Origin: Planctomycetaceae bacterium
GTDB lineage: Bacteria > Planctomycetota > Planctomycetia > Pirellulales > Thermoguttaceae
Direction of reading: 5' to 3'
DNA: 11,028 nucleotides
NCBI GenBank assembly: GCA_031267635.1
Contig: JAIRYX010000144.1
Location: 1 to 11,028 of the forward strand
Positions 1-5,210 of this stretch are shown here, in pieces (within the stretch, counting starts at the first letter, position 1; every line of letters begins with the position of its first letter). The position numbers and the translations under genes were made by a program. The notes below the pieces were generated by a model. The model did not search any database. It saw nothing but the letters and a program-made list of their open reading frames with translations, and was not told where the DNA came from.

Positions 1-117
1 TGGCTTCACGTGAAAACTTGCGGTGAGTACATCAATGACCGCCGGATGGGGGAAATCTACATGTCCGGTGGGAAGAGGGGTGAGGAGACGTAGCAATACG
101 TCCCTCGCCTACTCTAC
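1..117 (+). mobile_element. Group II intron, 3' end (partial; rest lies upstream of the window)
   Basis: The first 117 bases are the terminal part of a self-splicing group II retrointron. Domain V and domain VI can be folded completely (next entry), and the 3' end matches the usual form, with the intron ending in AC six bases after the branch-point A. Positions 1-38 would be the end of domain IV or the linker before domain V. One frame there reads seven codons to a TGA at 24-26, which could be the tail of the intron's reverse transcriptase, but this cannot be decided from so few codons. The predicted 3' exon starts at 118 with GACTTCTAAAAAC, the left arm of a hairpin repeat. The CGC triad in domain V is known from class IIC introns but is not exclusive to them. 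Confidence 0.85.
39..117 (+). ncRNA. Group II intron domains V and VI
   Basis: Domain V: positions 39-46 pair with 64-71, with a G41-U69 wobble inside the catalytic triad C40-G41-C42; a GAAA tetraloop at 52-55 caps the short upper stem, with unpaired bases on the 3' side below it. Domain VI: 75-92 pair with 97-114, capped by a GCAA tetraloop (93-96), with A86 bulged on the 5' side and A111 bulged on the 3' side between G78-U110 and G77-C112. A bulged A seven bases from the 3' end is the expected lariat branch point. The junction between the domains is two or three bases. Both helices come directly from the sequence; the naming rests on established group II intron structure. Confidence 0.87.
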
Positions 118-118
118 G

Positions 119-209
119 ACTTCTAAAAACATTCTCTTTTTGCTGTACTATTTTCGTAAATATCGTATTTTACGATATTGTGTTTTTAAAAATGCAGTTT
201 TTTAGAAGT
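119..209 (+). repeat. Inverted-repeat hairpin element, copy 1 (intron-adjacent)
   Basis: ACTTCTAAAAAC at 119-130 is complementary to GTTTTTTAGAAGT at 197-209 (one extra base). Inside lies a second, perfect hairpin: AATATCGTA (159-167), TTT loop, TACGATATT (171-179). The outer arms share their sequence with the hairpin at 2634-2722 although the interiors differ, so this looks like a small repeat family or recurring RNA structure. The group II intron ends one base before the left arm. No coding potential was seen. Confidence 0.6.
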
Positions 210-215
210 TGCCTT

Positions 216-402
216 ATGATGGATTATTATCAAAAAAATTTGAACAAAAAATAAGGGAATAAGGATGCATATTGGTGCAATTTGGGGCGACTAAGGGAGT
301 TTTATAAGTAAGGACTGCAATAGTGAAGTTTTTCGGTAAAATTGACTGTAATTCTACAAACGCCCAGTGCGGATTTATTTGGCTTGGGCAACTGAATAGT
401 TA
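216..402 (+). repeat. Dispersed repeat, copy A
   Basis: This stretch is collinear, with small indels, to 4228-4398. Shared blocks include ATGGATT near the start, a CAAAAAAATT-like A-rich block, ATTGGTGC(A/G)ATTTGGG, ACTAAGGGA, and an identical 36-base right end (367-402) that starts GTGCGGATTTATTTGG and ends CTGAATAGTTA. Immediately after it, CTGAATAGTTA recurs at 414-424 (22-base offset), giving a short tandem duplication of the terminus. No matching left inverted terminus was found upstream, so this is a one-ended or truncated copy. It is non-coding. Confidence 0.7.
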
Positions 403-746
403 TCTTTCATTACCTGAATAGTTACCTTCATTCTTGTTTTTGAGGTGAAATCCCCGAACTGAAAAAAGTCTATAACAAACATCACAAAAAAAGGGGTTAG
501 AAATTACAAAAAAAACTTACAGAGTTATTCGGCGACGACCAATCAGACACAGTCCAAAACGCCGGTTCAGAAAAAACACCCAAAGAAACGGCAACGATAG
601 CAGGAGAGATTTTCGAAAGTTGCCTGTGGTTTATCATGTCTCAAAAGTCGCTCTTGTCCTTAACCGTCTTTTTAAAAGTAAAAACCGTAATTCAAATGTG
701 AGAAGTATAAACGACTTTGAGTCAGAAACATCTGCGCAAAACAAAA
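403..746. other. Gene-poor stretch, possible decayed coding remnant
   Basis: No supportable gene was found. One plus-strand frame is open from 444 to 698 apart from a single TAG at 498-500, and in part has protein-like composition (DDQSDTVQNAGSEKTPKE at about 531-584), but it has no plausible start or ribosome site and no recognisable family. The segment from about 649 to 710 resembles 2808-2870 (shared CTTGTCCTTA, CCGT, CTTTTTAA, TTCAAA), suggesting another degenerate repeat. On the minus strand, the T-rich bases just below 747 could help end the tRNA transcript. Confidence 0.35.
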
Positions 747-819
747 AGCCAGCGATGGGAATTGAACCCGCAACCCCAGCTTTACGAAAGCTGTGCTCTG
801 CCAATTGAGCTACGCTGGC
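747..819 (-). tRNA. tRNA-Thr (anticodon CGT)
   Basis: On the minus strand a full cloverleaf can be drawn. The acceptor stem is GCCAGCG/CGCTGGC, the D stem GCTC/GAGC with a GG-containing loop, and the anticodon stem CAGCT/AGCTG with loop TTCGTAA, giving anticodon CGT, which reads ACG (Thr). The T loop is TTCAATT. G1-C72 and C2-G71 and the G-U at anticodon positions 35-36 agree with threonine identity. The discriminator is T and no CCA is encoded, so CCA must be added enzymatically. The T stem GCGGG/CCCAT contains a G-T wobble and a C-A mismatch at pair 50-64, a mild oddity. The gene lies downstream of the diadenylate cyclase on the same strand but has its own promoter-like sequence. Confidence 0.93.
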
Positions 820-860
820 ACCTACAAGTTAATGATGAATATTCATTAACCGTCAACTAT

Positions 861-889
861 ATTATAGGAGTAATTTACATCGTTTGGAA
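861..889 (-). promoter_or_regulatory. Putative promoter of the tRNA-Thr gene
   Basis: On the minus strand a perfect TATAAT (plus positions 861-866) lies 17 bases downstream of TTCCAA (884-889), a weak -35. Transcription would start near 853, about 34 bases before the mature tRNA 5' end. The leader contains a near-palindrome (plus 829-849, TTAATGATGAATATTCATTAA without its last base in one arm). Confidence 0.5.
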
Positions 890-945
890 TTTTTGTCAAT
901 ACGCAAAATCTGTTGAAATGATTTTTTACCGGGAGCTTTGTCGCG

Positions 946-2007
946 TTAATCATTATTCGGCGATGGCATGGGGGGTTCGTAATCGAAATCGCGCCAAACC
1001 ATTGGGCGGCGGTGTCGCGATTCAATCCGTAAAGCAACCTCCCCGTTTTGAAAAATCCGCACAGTTCCTGTTGATTGACTTACCACAATTGCCAAAGCAT
1101 TCGTCGTTCTGCTAATCGCCGCACCTGCCCAATGTCGCGCGCCAAGTCCTTTAGACAGCGTGATTGTTGCTGTGGACGTGTCGAGGTAACGGCAAGCGGC
1201 TTCACAGGTTCCGTCGGCAGAAATCACAAACGCACCATCAAGTTGGGCAATTTCTTTGATTCCTTCTCGTGTGCGTGCATCGTTCAGATTCCGCTCGTCA
1301 CGCTGATAACCGCGAACCGGATCGAATCCCGCCGGTTTGCTTTGCATCAGAACGCGGCGTGTGTCCCCAATCACAAAAAGCGTTCCAACCGCTTTTCCCT
1401 CGCGTCCTTCCCGCCCGATTTCCAACGCAAGATCGACCACCAATTTGAGCGTTTTGAGAGGCACTTTGGATTCCAGTTGCCGTAAATCCCGACCGGAAAG
1501 CCGATCAAGATGTTCGCCGAGATTGATGACGCTTATCGAATCAAATTGTGCCGGATCGAAACCGCTATAAAGAACAATGATTCTTGAACCGGGTTTCAAA
1601 TGATCATCCGCCACCGCCCGTAAGACCGCTTGCGTGAGAACGGAATAAATTGCCTCGTCTTCCGAAACTTTGACATGAATCGGAATAAATCCAAATTCTC
1701 CGGCGCCCGTCAAATATTCTTCGTTTGTGGCGGCGGTCAAAACCGACCAGTCGCCGACCAGTTTTCGTAATCGTCCCCAGTCGATTTCTCCTTCCACAAG
1801 AAATAAAATCGAACTCGCTTCCAACTGCTCGGACAGTTGTAACACATGTTCTACTAAAGACTTAAAATTATCTGTAAATTTAAGCGGCTCCATCGCGTCT
1901 TTTTGTTTGGGTAGAGAATGATGTAATTGCGCAAAATTACCCGAACTATGAGGAAATGTCGGTACGGAAAACACCGACTTTTTCACAGCAACAGTATCAG
2001 TTTGCAT
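946..2007 (-). CDS. Diadenylate cyclase (DAC/DisA_N domain), DacZ-like layout
   Basis: Predicted to make cyclic di-AMP from two ATP in the cytoplasm. The DAC (DisA_N) domain fills the C-terminal ~130 residues: with numbering from the TTG at 2082, the DGA motif is at 282-284, followed by GLGARHWAGAA (residues 312-322) and VVSQSTGTVRIFQNGE, the typical segment after the active-site loop. The classical RHR triad reads RHW here. About 200 residues precede the DAC domain, with an alternating strand/helix pattern, as in the PK_C-like plus DAC arrangement of archaeal DacZ; the DNA-binding helix-hairpin-helix domain of true DisA is absent, and there are no membrane helices as in CdaA. I chose the ATG at 2007 (353 residues). 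The ATGs at 2049 and 1893 (315 residues) are alternatives, none has a clear Shine-Dalgarno, and the first ~40 residues look unstructured, so 1893 is quite possible. It stands alone apart from the downstream tRNA. Confidence 0.85.
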   Translation of the reverse strand: MQTDTVAVKKSVFSVPTFPHSSGNFAQLHHSLPKQKDAMEPLKFTDNFKSLVEHVLQLSEQLEASSILFLVEGEIDWGRLRKLVGDWSVLTAATNEEYLTGAGEFGFIPIHVKVSEDEAIYSVLTQAVLRAVADDHLKPGSRIIVLYSGFDPAQFDSISVINLGEHLDRLSGRDLRQLESKVPLKTLKLVVDLALEIGREGREGKAVGTLFVIGDTRRVLMQSKPAGFDPVRGYQRDERNLNDARTREGIKEIAQLDGAFVISADGTCEAACRYLDTSTATITLSKGLGARHWAGAAISRTTNALAIVVSQSTGTVRIFQNGEVALRIESRHRRPMVWRDFDYEPPMPSPNND

Positions 2008-2087
2008 CAATAAGGAAAACTCGTTATAAATTGAAGTCAATATTGTCATATAATATAGTAAGATATTTTTTGAAACAGGCAAGCATC

Positions 2088-2116
2088 TTTTTAAACATTT
2101 CTAATAAAAATGTCAA
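2088..2116 (-). promoter_or_regulatory. Possible promoter of the diadenylate cyclase gene
   Basis: On the minus strand TTGACA (plus 2111-2116) is followed after 17 bases by TAAAAA (plus 2088-2093), a poor -10. Transcription would begin near 2080, upstream of the ATG candidates at 2049, 2007 and 1893. The -35 is a consensus match but the -10 is weak, and the AT-rich context makes chance matches likely. Confidence 0.3.
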
Positions 2117-2135
2117 TTTCATCATAATTAAACGT

Positions 2136-2187
2136 AATTATTCAGTTGCCCAATGCGAATTTATTTGGCTTGGGTAGCTGAATAGTT
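2136..2187 (+). repeat. Short copy of the dispersed-repeat terminus, forming a hairpin
   Basis: ATTCAGTTGCCCA at 2140-2152 faces TGGGTAGCTGAATAGTT at 2171-2187 as an imperfect 17-base inverted repeat, with an 18-base loop reading GCGAATTTATTTGGCT. The loop plus right arm is the right end of the repeat family seen at 367-402 and 4363-4398. The copy looks like two repeat ends joined with the middle deleted. It lies between the divergently oriented cyclase and small lipoprotein genes, upstream of the latter's promoter. Confidence 0.6.
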
Positions 2188-2259
2188 GTGTTATTTTTTG
2201 TTGAGGCGTGGTTCGTTTTTCATTTTTGCCGCCCATTCTCATTCAAGTTTTGAGGAGAG

Positions 2260-2287
2260 TTGACACGGGCAAATATTGAGATAGAAT
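2260..2287 (+). promoter_or_regulatory. Promoter of the small lipoprotein gene
   Basis: TTGACA (2260-2265) and TAGAAT (2282-2287) are separated by 16 bases, a near-consensus housekeeping promoter. The expected start is near 2294, giving a leader of about 90 bases before the ATG at 2383. No operator or riboswitch was recognised in the leader. Confidence 0.6.
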
Positions 2288-2382
2288 AAAAAGTAGTTTT
2301 CAGTTTACTGCGTTTTTTGTTACGTTGGTAATCTGCAAAAATACAACATTGTTAGCAATTTCAAAGATTAAAGGAAAAGAAA

Positions 2383-2625
2383 ATGCTTAAAAAGTTTTTC
2401 GCGGTTTGTTTTGCTCTGATGTTTGCGTTGGCTTTGACGACGGGTTGCCCGGAAAAATCGGCGACTTCGGTGCCAACAGAGATTACGTCGGAGACGACAC
2501 AACCGTCCGGGGCGGACACAAACGCAGCGTCAGAAACGCCCGTTTTAGAAGCACCTGCTCCAGCAACGCCGGACACACCTGCTGTCGGCGGTTTGAGTAC
2601 GGAAGATAATTCGGAAGCGAATTAA
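2383..2625 (+). CDS. Small secreted lipoprotein, 80 residues
   Basis: The product begins MLKKFFAVCFALMFALALTTGC: two lysines, a hydrophobic core and a cysteine at residue 22 preceded by LTTG, a lipoprotein signal peptide with a slightly loose lipobox. The ~58-residue mature part is rich in Thr, Pro, Ala, Ser and Glu and looks like an unstructured surface tail with no fold of its own. The start is supported by AAGGA at 2371-2375, seven bases before the ATG, and by a promoter at 2260-2287. The gene is monocistronic: a long hairpin (2634-2722) and a terminator-like hairpin (2748-2790) follow the stop. Its function is unknown; short low-complexity lipoproteins of this type are common in planctomycetes, and no partner is suggested by context. 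Confidence 0.8.
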   Translation: MLKKFFAVCFALMFALALTTGCPEKSATSVPTEITSETTQPSGADTNAASETPVLEAPAPATPDTPAVGGLSTEDNSEAN

Positions 2626-2633
2626 ATCCAAGA

Positions 2634-2722
2634 GGGAACTTCTAAAAACCTCATTTTCAACAAATGTGACCGTTGAAAAATAAGGGCTTACGAATATTTG
2701 GGGGAAGTTTTTGGAAGTTCCC
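2634..2722 (+). repeat. Nested inverted-repeat hairpin, copy 2
   Basis: GGGAACTTCTAAAAAC at 2634-2649 (arm to 2652) pairs with GTTTTTGGAAGTTCCC (arm 2704-2722) over about 19 bases, with one wobble and one mismatch. An inner pair TTTTCAAC...GTTGAAAA at about 2655-2679 makes the structure nested. The outer arms carry the ACTTCTAAAAAC core of the hairpin at 119-209. It begins eight bases after the lipoprotein stop codon, so it would be part of that gene's 3' untranslated RNA if transcribed. Confidence 0.6.
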
Positions 2723-2747
2723 AAGAATGATTTTCAGCTTATCTATT

Positions 2748-2790
2748 CTCCCGCTTAAAAATTCGATCTTTAAGTGGGAGTTTGTCGTTT
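2748..2790 (+). terminator. Intrinsic terminator after the small lipoprotein gene
   Basis: CTCCCGCTTAAA (2748-2759) pairs with TTTAAGTGGGAG (2769-2780) over 12 bases with one G-U wobble and a nine-base loop, followed by TTTGTCGTTT. This is a good hairpin with a moderately T-rich tail, placed about 120 bases after the stop codon. Confidence 0.65.
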
Positions 2791-2969
2791 ATCGCCTCCC
2801 CCAACTCCTTCTTGTCCTTACCGTTTCTTTTTAACGAAAGCCGAATTTTCAAACGAGAGGCGTAACAAACAAAACAGAATACAAGAAAAAATGGACTTAT
2901 TCTCTTTTTTTGCCGAAAATAAATAAGTTAGCACTATTTTCATAATCACTTTTCAATGATTTCTTGCAA
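2791..2969. other. Intergenic region upstream of the kinase gene
   Basis: No gene was seen. The segment 2808-2870 resembles 649-710 in the same orientation (CTTGTCCTTA, CCGT, CTTTTTAA, TTTCAAA and GAG blocks), with several gaps. Towards the kinase the DNA becomes AT-rich; CATAAT at about 2940-2945 could be a -10 but has no convincing -35. No ribosome-binding site precedes the kinase start candidates. Confidence 0.35.
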
Positions 2970-3947
2970 ATGTCGCCGTCGGCGGGAACTTTTTCTTTTT
3001 CGCAATCAATGTCCGAAAATTCGGTCGTTGCCAACAGTGATTACGCTGTTGCAATTGTTGATGCGCCTTCTGAAATTCTACCGAAACCTTATTCTAATCC
3101 ATTAAATTCCATCTTTGACGGAAAATGGGAAATTGGCGTAACTGCTTATTCCGGTTCATTTTGTGACGTGACAATCGCTAAGCCCGCCGAGAGAGATGTT
3201 CCGTTTTCTTATGCGGTCAAAACATTGCGTCCGCAGTGGCGGCAGTCGCAGCTTGCGTTGGCTGTTTTACAGAGGGAAGCGGAAATCGGACAACTGGTAT
3301 CGCATCCGCATCTTATCCCGGTACTGGACGCTCATATAAGTGCCCAAACGCCGTATTTGGTGCAACCTTGGCTGAATGGAAAAACTTTGCGGTATTTTTT
3401 GTCGAGAAAACGAAGTCCGAATTTTCGGGAAATAATTTGGATGATTCGCCAAGCGGCAGAAGCGATGGCTGAACTCGAAAGACATGATTTTTGTCATGCG
3501 GACGTCAAGCCGGAAAATATTATGATTTCCCCGACGGGGCATCTGACGTTGCTGGACTTGGGACTGGGACGGCGTTTTCGTGAATCCGTATCGCCAATAG
3601 ACCATTTTGTTGGGGGAACGCCCAAATATATGCCGCCGGAAGTCCTTGATAAATCCGCAACAATTGATTCGCGTTCCGATATTTACTCGCTAGGATGCGT
3701 CATGGGCGAAATGTTATTTGGAGAACAATTTTTGTTGAACGAATTAAAAGCCAACGCTATTGCCGAATTGTTTCGACAACTTTTGATACGAGATGAAATT
3801 TTGCGTAACACAGGGCTTCAACATATTCTCCGACAAACAGAATCGCTCCTCTGTTCCATGCTTGCCGTCAATCCCAAAGACCGTCCTCAATTGGTATCGC
3901 AATTGGTTCGTGAATTGATTATTTTAGAGTTGTCCTCAATGATATAG
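2970..3947 (+). CDS. Stand-alone Ser/Thr protein kinase (Hanks type)
   Basis: A cytoplasmic kinase of about 325 residues with no membrane segment or sensor domain. Numbering from the TTG at 2964, the motifs run in order: a degenerate glycine loop AYSGSFCDV (61-69, only the middle Gly kept), the ATP lysine in YAVK (86), a C-helix Glu near 105-107, the catalytic loop HADVKPEN (178-185, so the Arg before the catalytic Asp180 is replaced by Ala), the metal-binding DLG (198-200), GTPKYMPPE (218-226) in place of APE, and SDIYSLG (238-244). All core catalytic residues are present, so it is probably active but of the non-RD kind, which usually do not need activation-loop phosphorylation. The N-terminal ~50 residues look unstructured. 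I chose the ATG at 2970; the ATG at 3009 is an alternative. Substrate is unknown. Its 3' end faces a convergent lipoprotein gene. Confidence 0.9.
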   Translation: MSPSAGTFSFSQSMSENSVVANSDYAVAIVDAPSEILPKPYSNPLNSIFDGKWEIGVTAYSGSFCDVTIAKPAERDVPFSYAVKTLRPQWRQSQLALAVLQREAEIGQLVSHPHLIPVLDAHISAQTPYLVQPWLNGKTLRYFLSRKRSPNFREIIWMIRQAAEAMAELERHDFCHADVKPENIMISPTGHLTLLDLGLGRRFRESVSPIDHFVGGTPKYMPPEVLDKSATIDSRSDIYSLGCVMGEMLFGEQFLLNELKANAIAELFRQLLIRDEILRNTGLQHILRQTESLLCSMLAVNPKDRPQLVSQLVRELIILELSSMI

Positions 3948-4001
3948 TAGTTCATGTTATGCAGAGTCTCCATTCAGTCCGAAGTATGTGGTTATCCCCG
4001 A

Positions 4002-4452
4002 AAAAACTCTATTTATTTCGCATTTTGGTGGAGGGATTGATTTATAACATACTGTAACAATTCAGTTGCCCAAGCCAAATAAATCCGCACTGAGTAACAA
4101 TTTTAATGACAATGTCTCCATTGACTGGTTATCCGAAAGATTTTCCTATTTCAGCTCTTATGTATCAAGTTTCCCTTAGTAGCCAACAAAGCCCCCCAAA
4201 ATCGCCCTCATGACCTTATTTTTTAGATCATGGATTGTTACCAAAAAAATTAAACGAAAAATAGGGCATAAAAGGCGCACATTGGTGCGATTTGGGCTAC
4301 TAAGGGAATTGTATAAATAAGGGCTGAAATGATAAAGCCGTGCGGGTAACGATGCAGTGGCCGTGCGGATTTATTTGGCTTGGGCAACTGAATAGTTACG
4401 GTATTTTATAAATCAATCCCTCCCCAACATGTGAAATAAGCAGGAGTGTTTT
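4002..4452. repeat. ~450-bp imperfect palindrome between convergent genes
   Basis: The two halves, centred near 4227, are inverted copies of each other. Outer arms: GGAGGGATTGATTTATAA (4030-4047) against TTATAAATCAATCCCTCC (4406-4423), with weaker matching out to about 4002 and 4452. Inner arms: 36-base inverted termini (4055-4090 and 4363-4398), then alignable blocks such as CCCTTAGTAGCC (left) against GGCTACTAAGGG (right). The right arm reaches the stop codon of the minus-strand lipoprotein and the left arm starts about 55 bases after the kinase stop, so both transcripts would run into it; it may act as a bidirectional terminator (inference). The gap contains no gene. Confidence 0.7.
4055..4398. 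mobile_element. MITE-like element bounded by 36-bp terminal inverted repeats
   Basis: 4055-4090 and 4363-4398 are inverted copies with a single mismatch in 36 bases, beginning TAAC(A/T)ATTCAGTTGCCC and ending in ATCCGCAC. The element is ~344 bp, carries no open frame of note, begins with TA and ends with TA, and shares its right half with the copy at 216-402. These are the hallmarks of a non-autonomous transposable element; the TA ends would fit a TA-targeting transposase (inference). An alternative is two head-to-head insertions of a ~170-bp one-ended repeat. No transposase gene is in the window. Confidence 0.5.
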
Positions 4453-4936
4453 ACTGAATAGGTGATGCGGATTGTTTTTCGTGAACCGCATTGCCGACAT
4501 CAATGATTTTTTCATTTTTGCTCGCCACGACTGCAATTTCTAACGGTGTGGTTGTCTCCTGTAAAAATTTCGATTCAACAAGAGAATACCACGTTCCCTC
4601 TTTCATTTGCTTTAATCCTGATACATCGGTGTATTCCGTTGCACCTTCTTCAATACGTTTGGAAACAACAATCTTGTAATCGCCAATTGGCACGCCGTTG
4701 ACTCCATAAGTCCGCAACAAAACCGTTCCGTTTGAATCGGTCATGCCGCTGGCGGAGTTGTACCGTATCGACTTGTCCTTTGCCAGTAGTGTAACATTTG
4801 CATCCGCCAACGGATTACCGTCTTGTGTAACAGTGATCCGGCACGGATAGAGTTTAGGTATGTCCGGCGGTAAGCTATTGTTACGAGAACAACCGATGAA
4901 AAGTAAAACATAAGTAAAAAACAGAAAAGGTTTCAT
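4451..4936 (-). CDS. Lipoprotein with carboxypeptidase-regulatory-like (transthyretin-like) domain
   Basis: A 161-residue exported protein. From the ATG at 4936 it begins MKPFLFFTYVLLFIGC, a short lipoprotein signal peptide with the lipid-anchored cysteine at residue 16. The mature part contains PCRITVTQDGNPLADANVTL, then a TDSNGTVLLRTYG-type turn and PIGDYKIVVSK, the strand pattern of the carboxypeptidase-regulatory/transthyretin-like beta-sandwich that is very common in small planctomycete lipoproteins. The frame is open upstream to an ATG at 4993, but the extra 19 residues would sit in front of the signal peptide and overlap the likely promoter, so the shorter start is preferred despite no clear ribosome site. 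It is convergent with the kinase. The biological role is unknown; the domain suggests a structural or binding function at the envelope. Confidence 0.8.
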   Translation of the reverse strand: MKPFLFFTYVLLFIGCSRNNSLPPDIPKLYPCRITVTQDGNPLADANVTLLAKDKSIRYNSASGMTDSNGTVLLRTYGVNGVPIGDYKIVVSKRIEEGATEYTDVSGLKQMKEGTWYSLVESKFLQETTTPLEIAVVASKNEKIIDVGNAVHEKQSASPIQ

Positions 4937-4984
4937 GTTATTTGTTATTATGAAGTAAAATTGGTGAAGTAATGTTGATGGGCA

Positions 4985-5014
4985 ATAATCCATGATTGTT
5001 GCTTTTCACGTCAA
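4985..5014 (-). promoter_or_regulatory. Putative promoter of the transthyretin-like lipoprotein
   Basis: On the minus strand TTGACG (plus 5009-5014) and GATTAT (plus 4985-4990) are 18 bases apart. Transcription from near 4978 would exclude the ATG at 4993 and give a leader of about 40 bases to the ATG at 4936, which independently supports the shorter start. Confidence 0.45.
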
Positions 5015-5097
5015 TATTACATTAAGATGAAACTAATTACTAAACGTTGTAAACCTCATCACGCAGAAAATTCAAATTTTGTTTTTGGGACAGGATT

Positions 5098-5156
5098 GAT
5101 AAGATAACATGATAGGCCAGGATATAATAAAATCCCGGCAATCTTGTTATCTTGTC
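5098..5156. repeat. Long hairpin downstream of the DUF1559 gene
   Basis: GATAAGATAACATGAT (5098-5113) faces ATCTTGTTATCTTGTC (5141-5156), 16 bases with two mismatches, and an inner stem joins GCCAGGAT (5117-5124) to ATCCCGGC (5132-5139). It starts 55 bases past the DUF1559 stop codon. The run of nine A's (5157-5165) lies on the gene-proximal side, so on the minus strand the T tract precedes the hairpin and this is not a classical terminator in that direction. It may stabilise the 3' end of the transcript or be an intergenic repeat. Confidence 0.5.
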
Positions 5157-5210
5157 AAAAAAAAACGAATTTTTAAAAGCGCTACTAAAAAGAGAATTTT
5201 GGGAACATCT

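Noticed and set aside
1..93. Open plus frame ending at TAG 91-93, looking like the C-terminus of an upstream protein
   Set aside because: The same bases form group II intron domains V and VI with compensating pairs, a tetraloop and a bulged A, so the open frame is incidental.
444..701. Nearly open plus frame with charged, protein-like composition
   Set aside because: It has an in-frame TAG at 498-500, no start codon or ribosome site where needed, and no recognisable family; one stop in about 85 codons is not strong evidence.
717..1115. 132-codon plus frame
   Set aside because: It runs across the antisense of the tRNA-Thr gene and the end of the diadenylate cyclase gene; the opposite strand explains both.
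4937..4993. Longer start of the transthyretin-like lipoprotein at 4993
   Set aside because: It would put 19 residues before a well-formed lipoprotein signal peptide and overlap the likely promoter.
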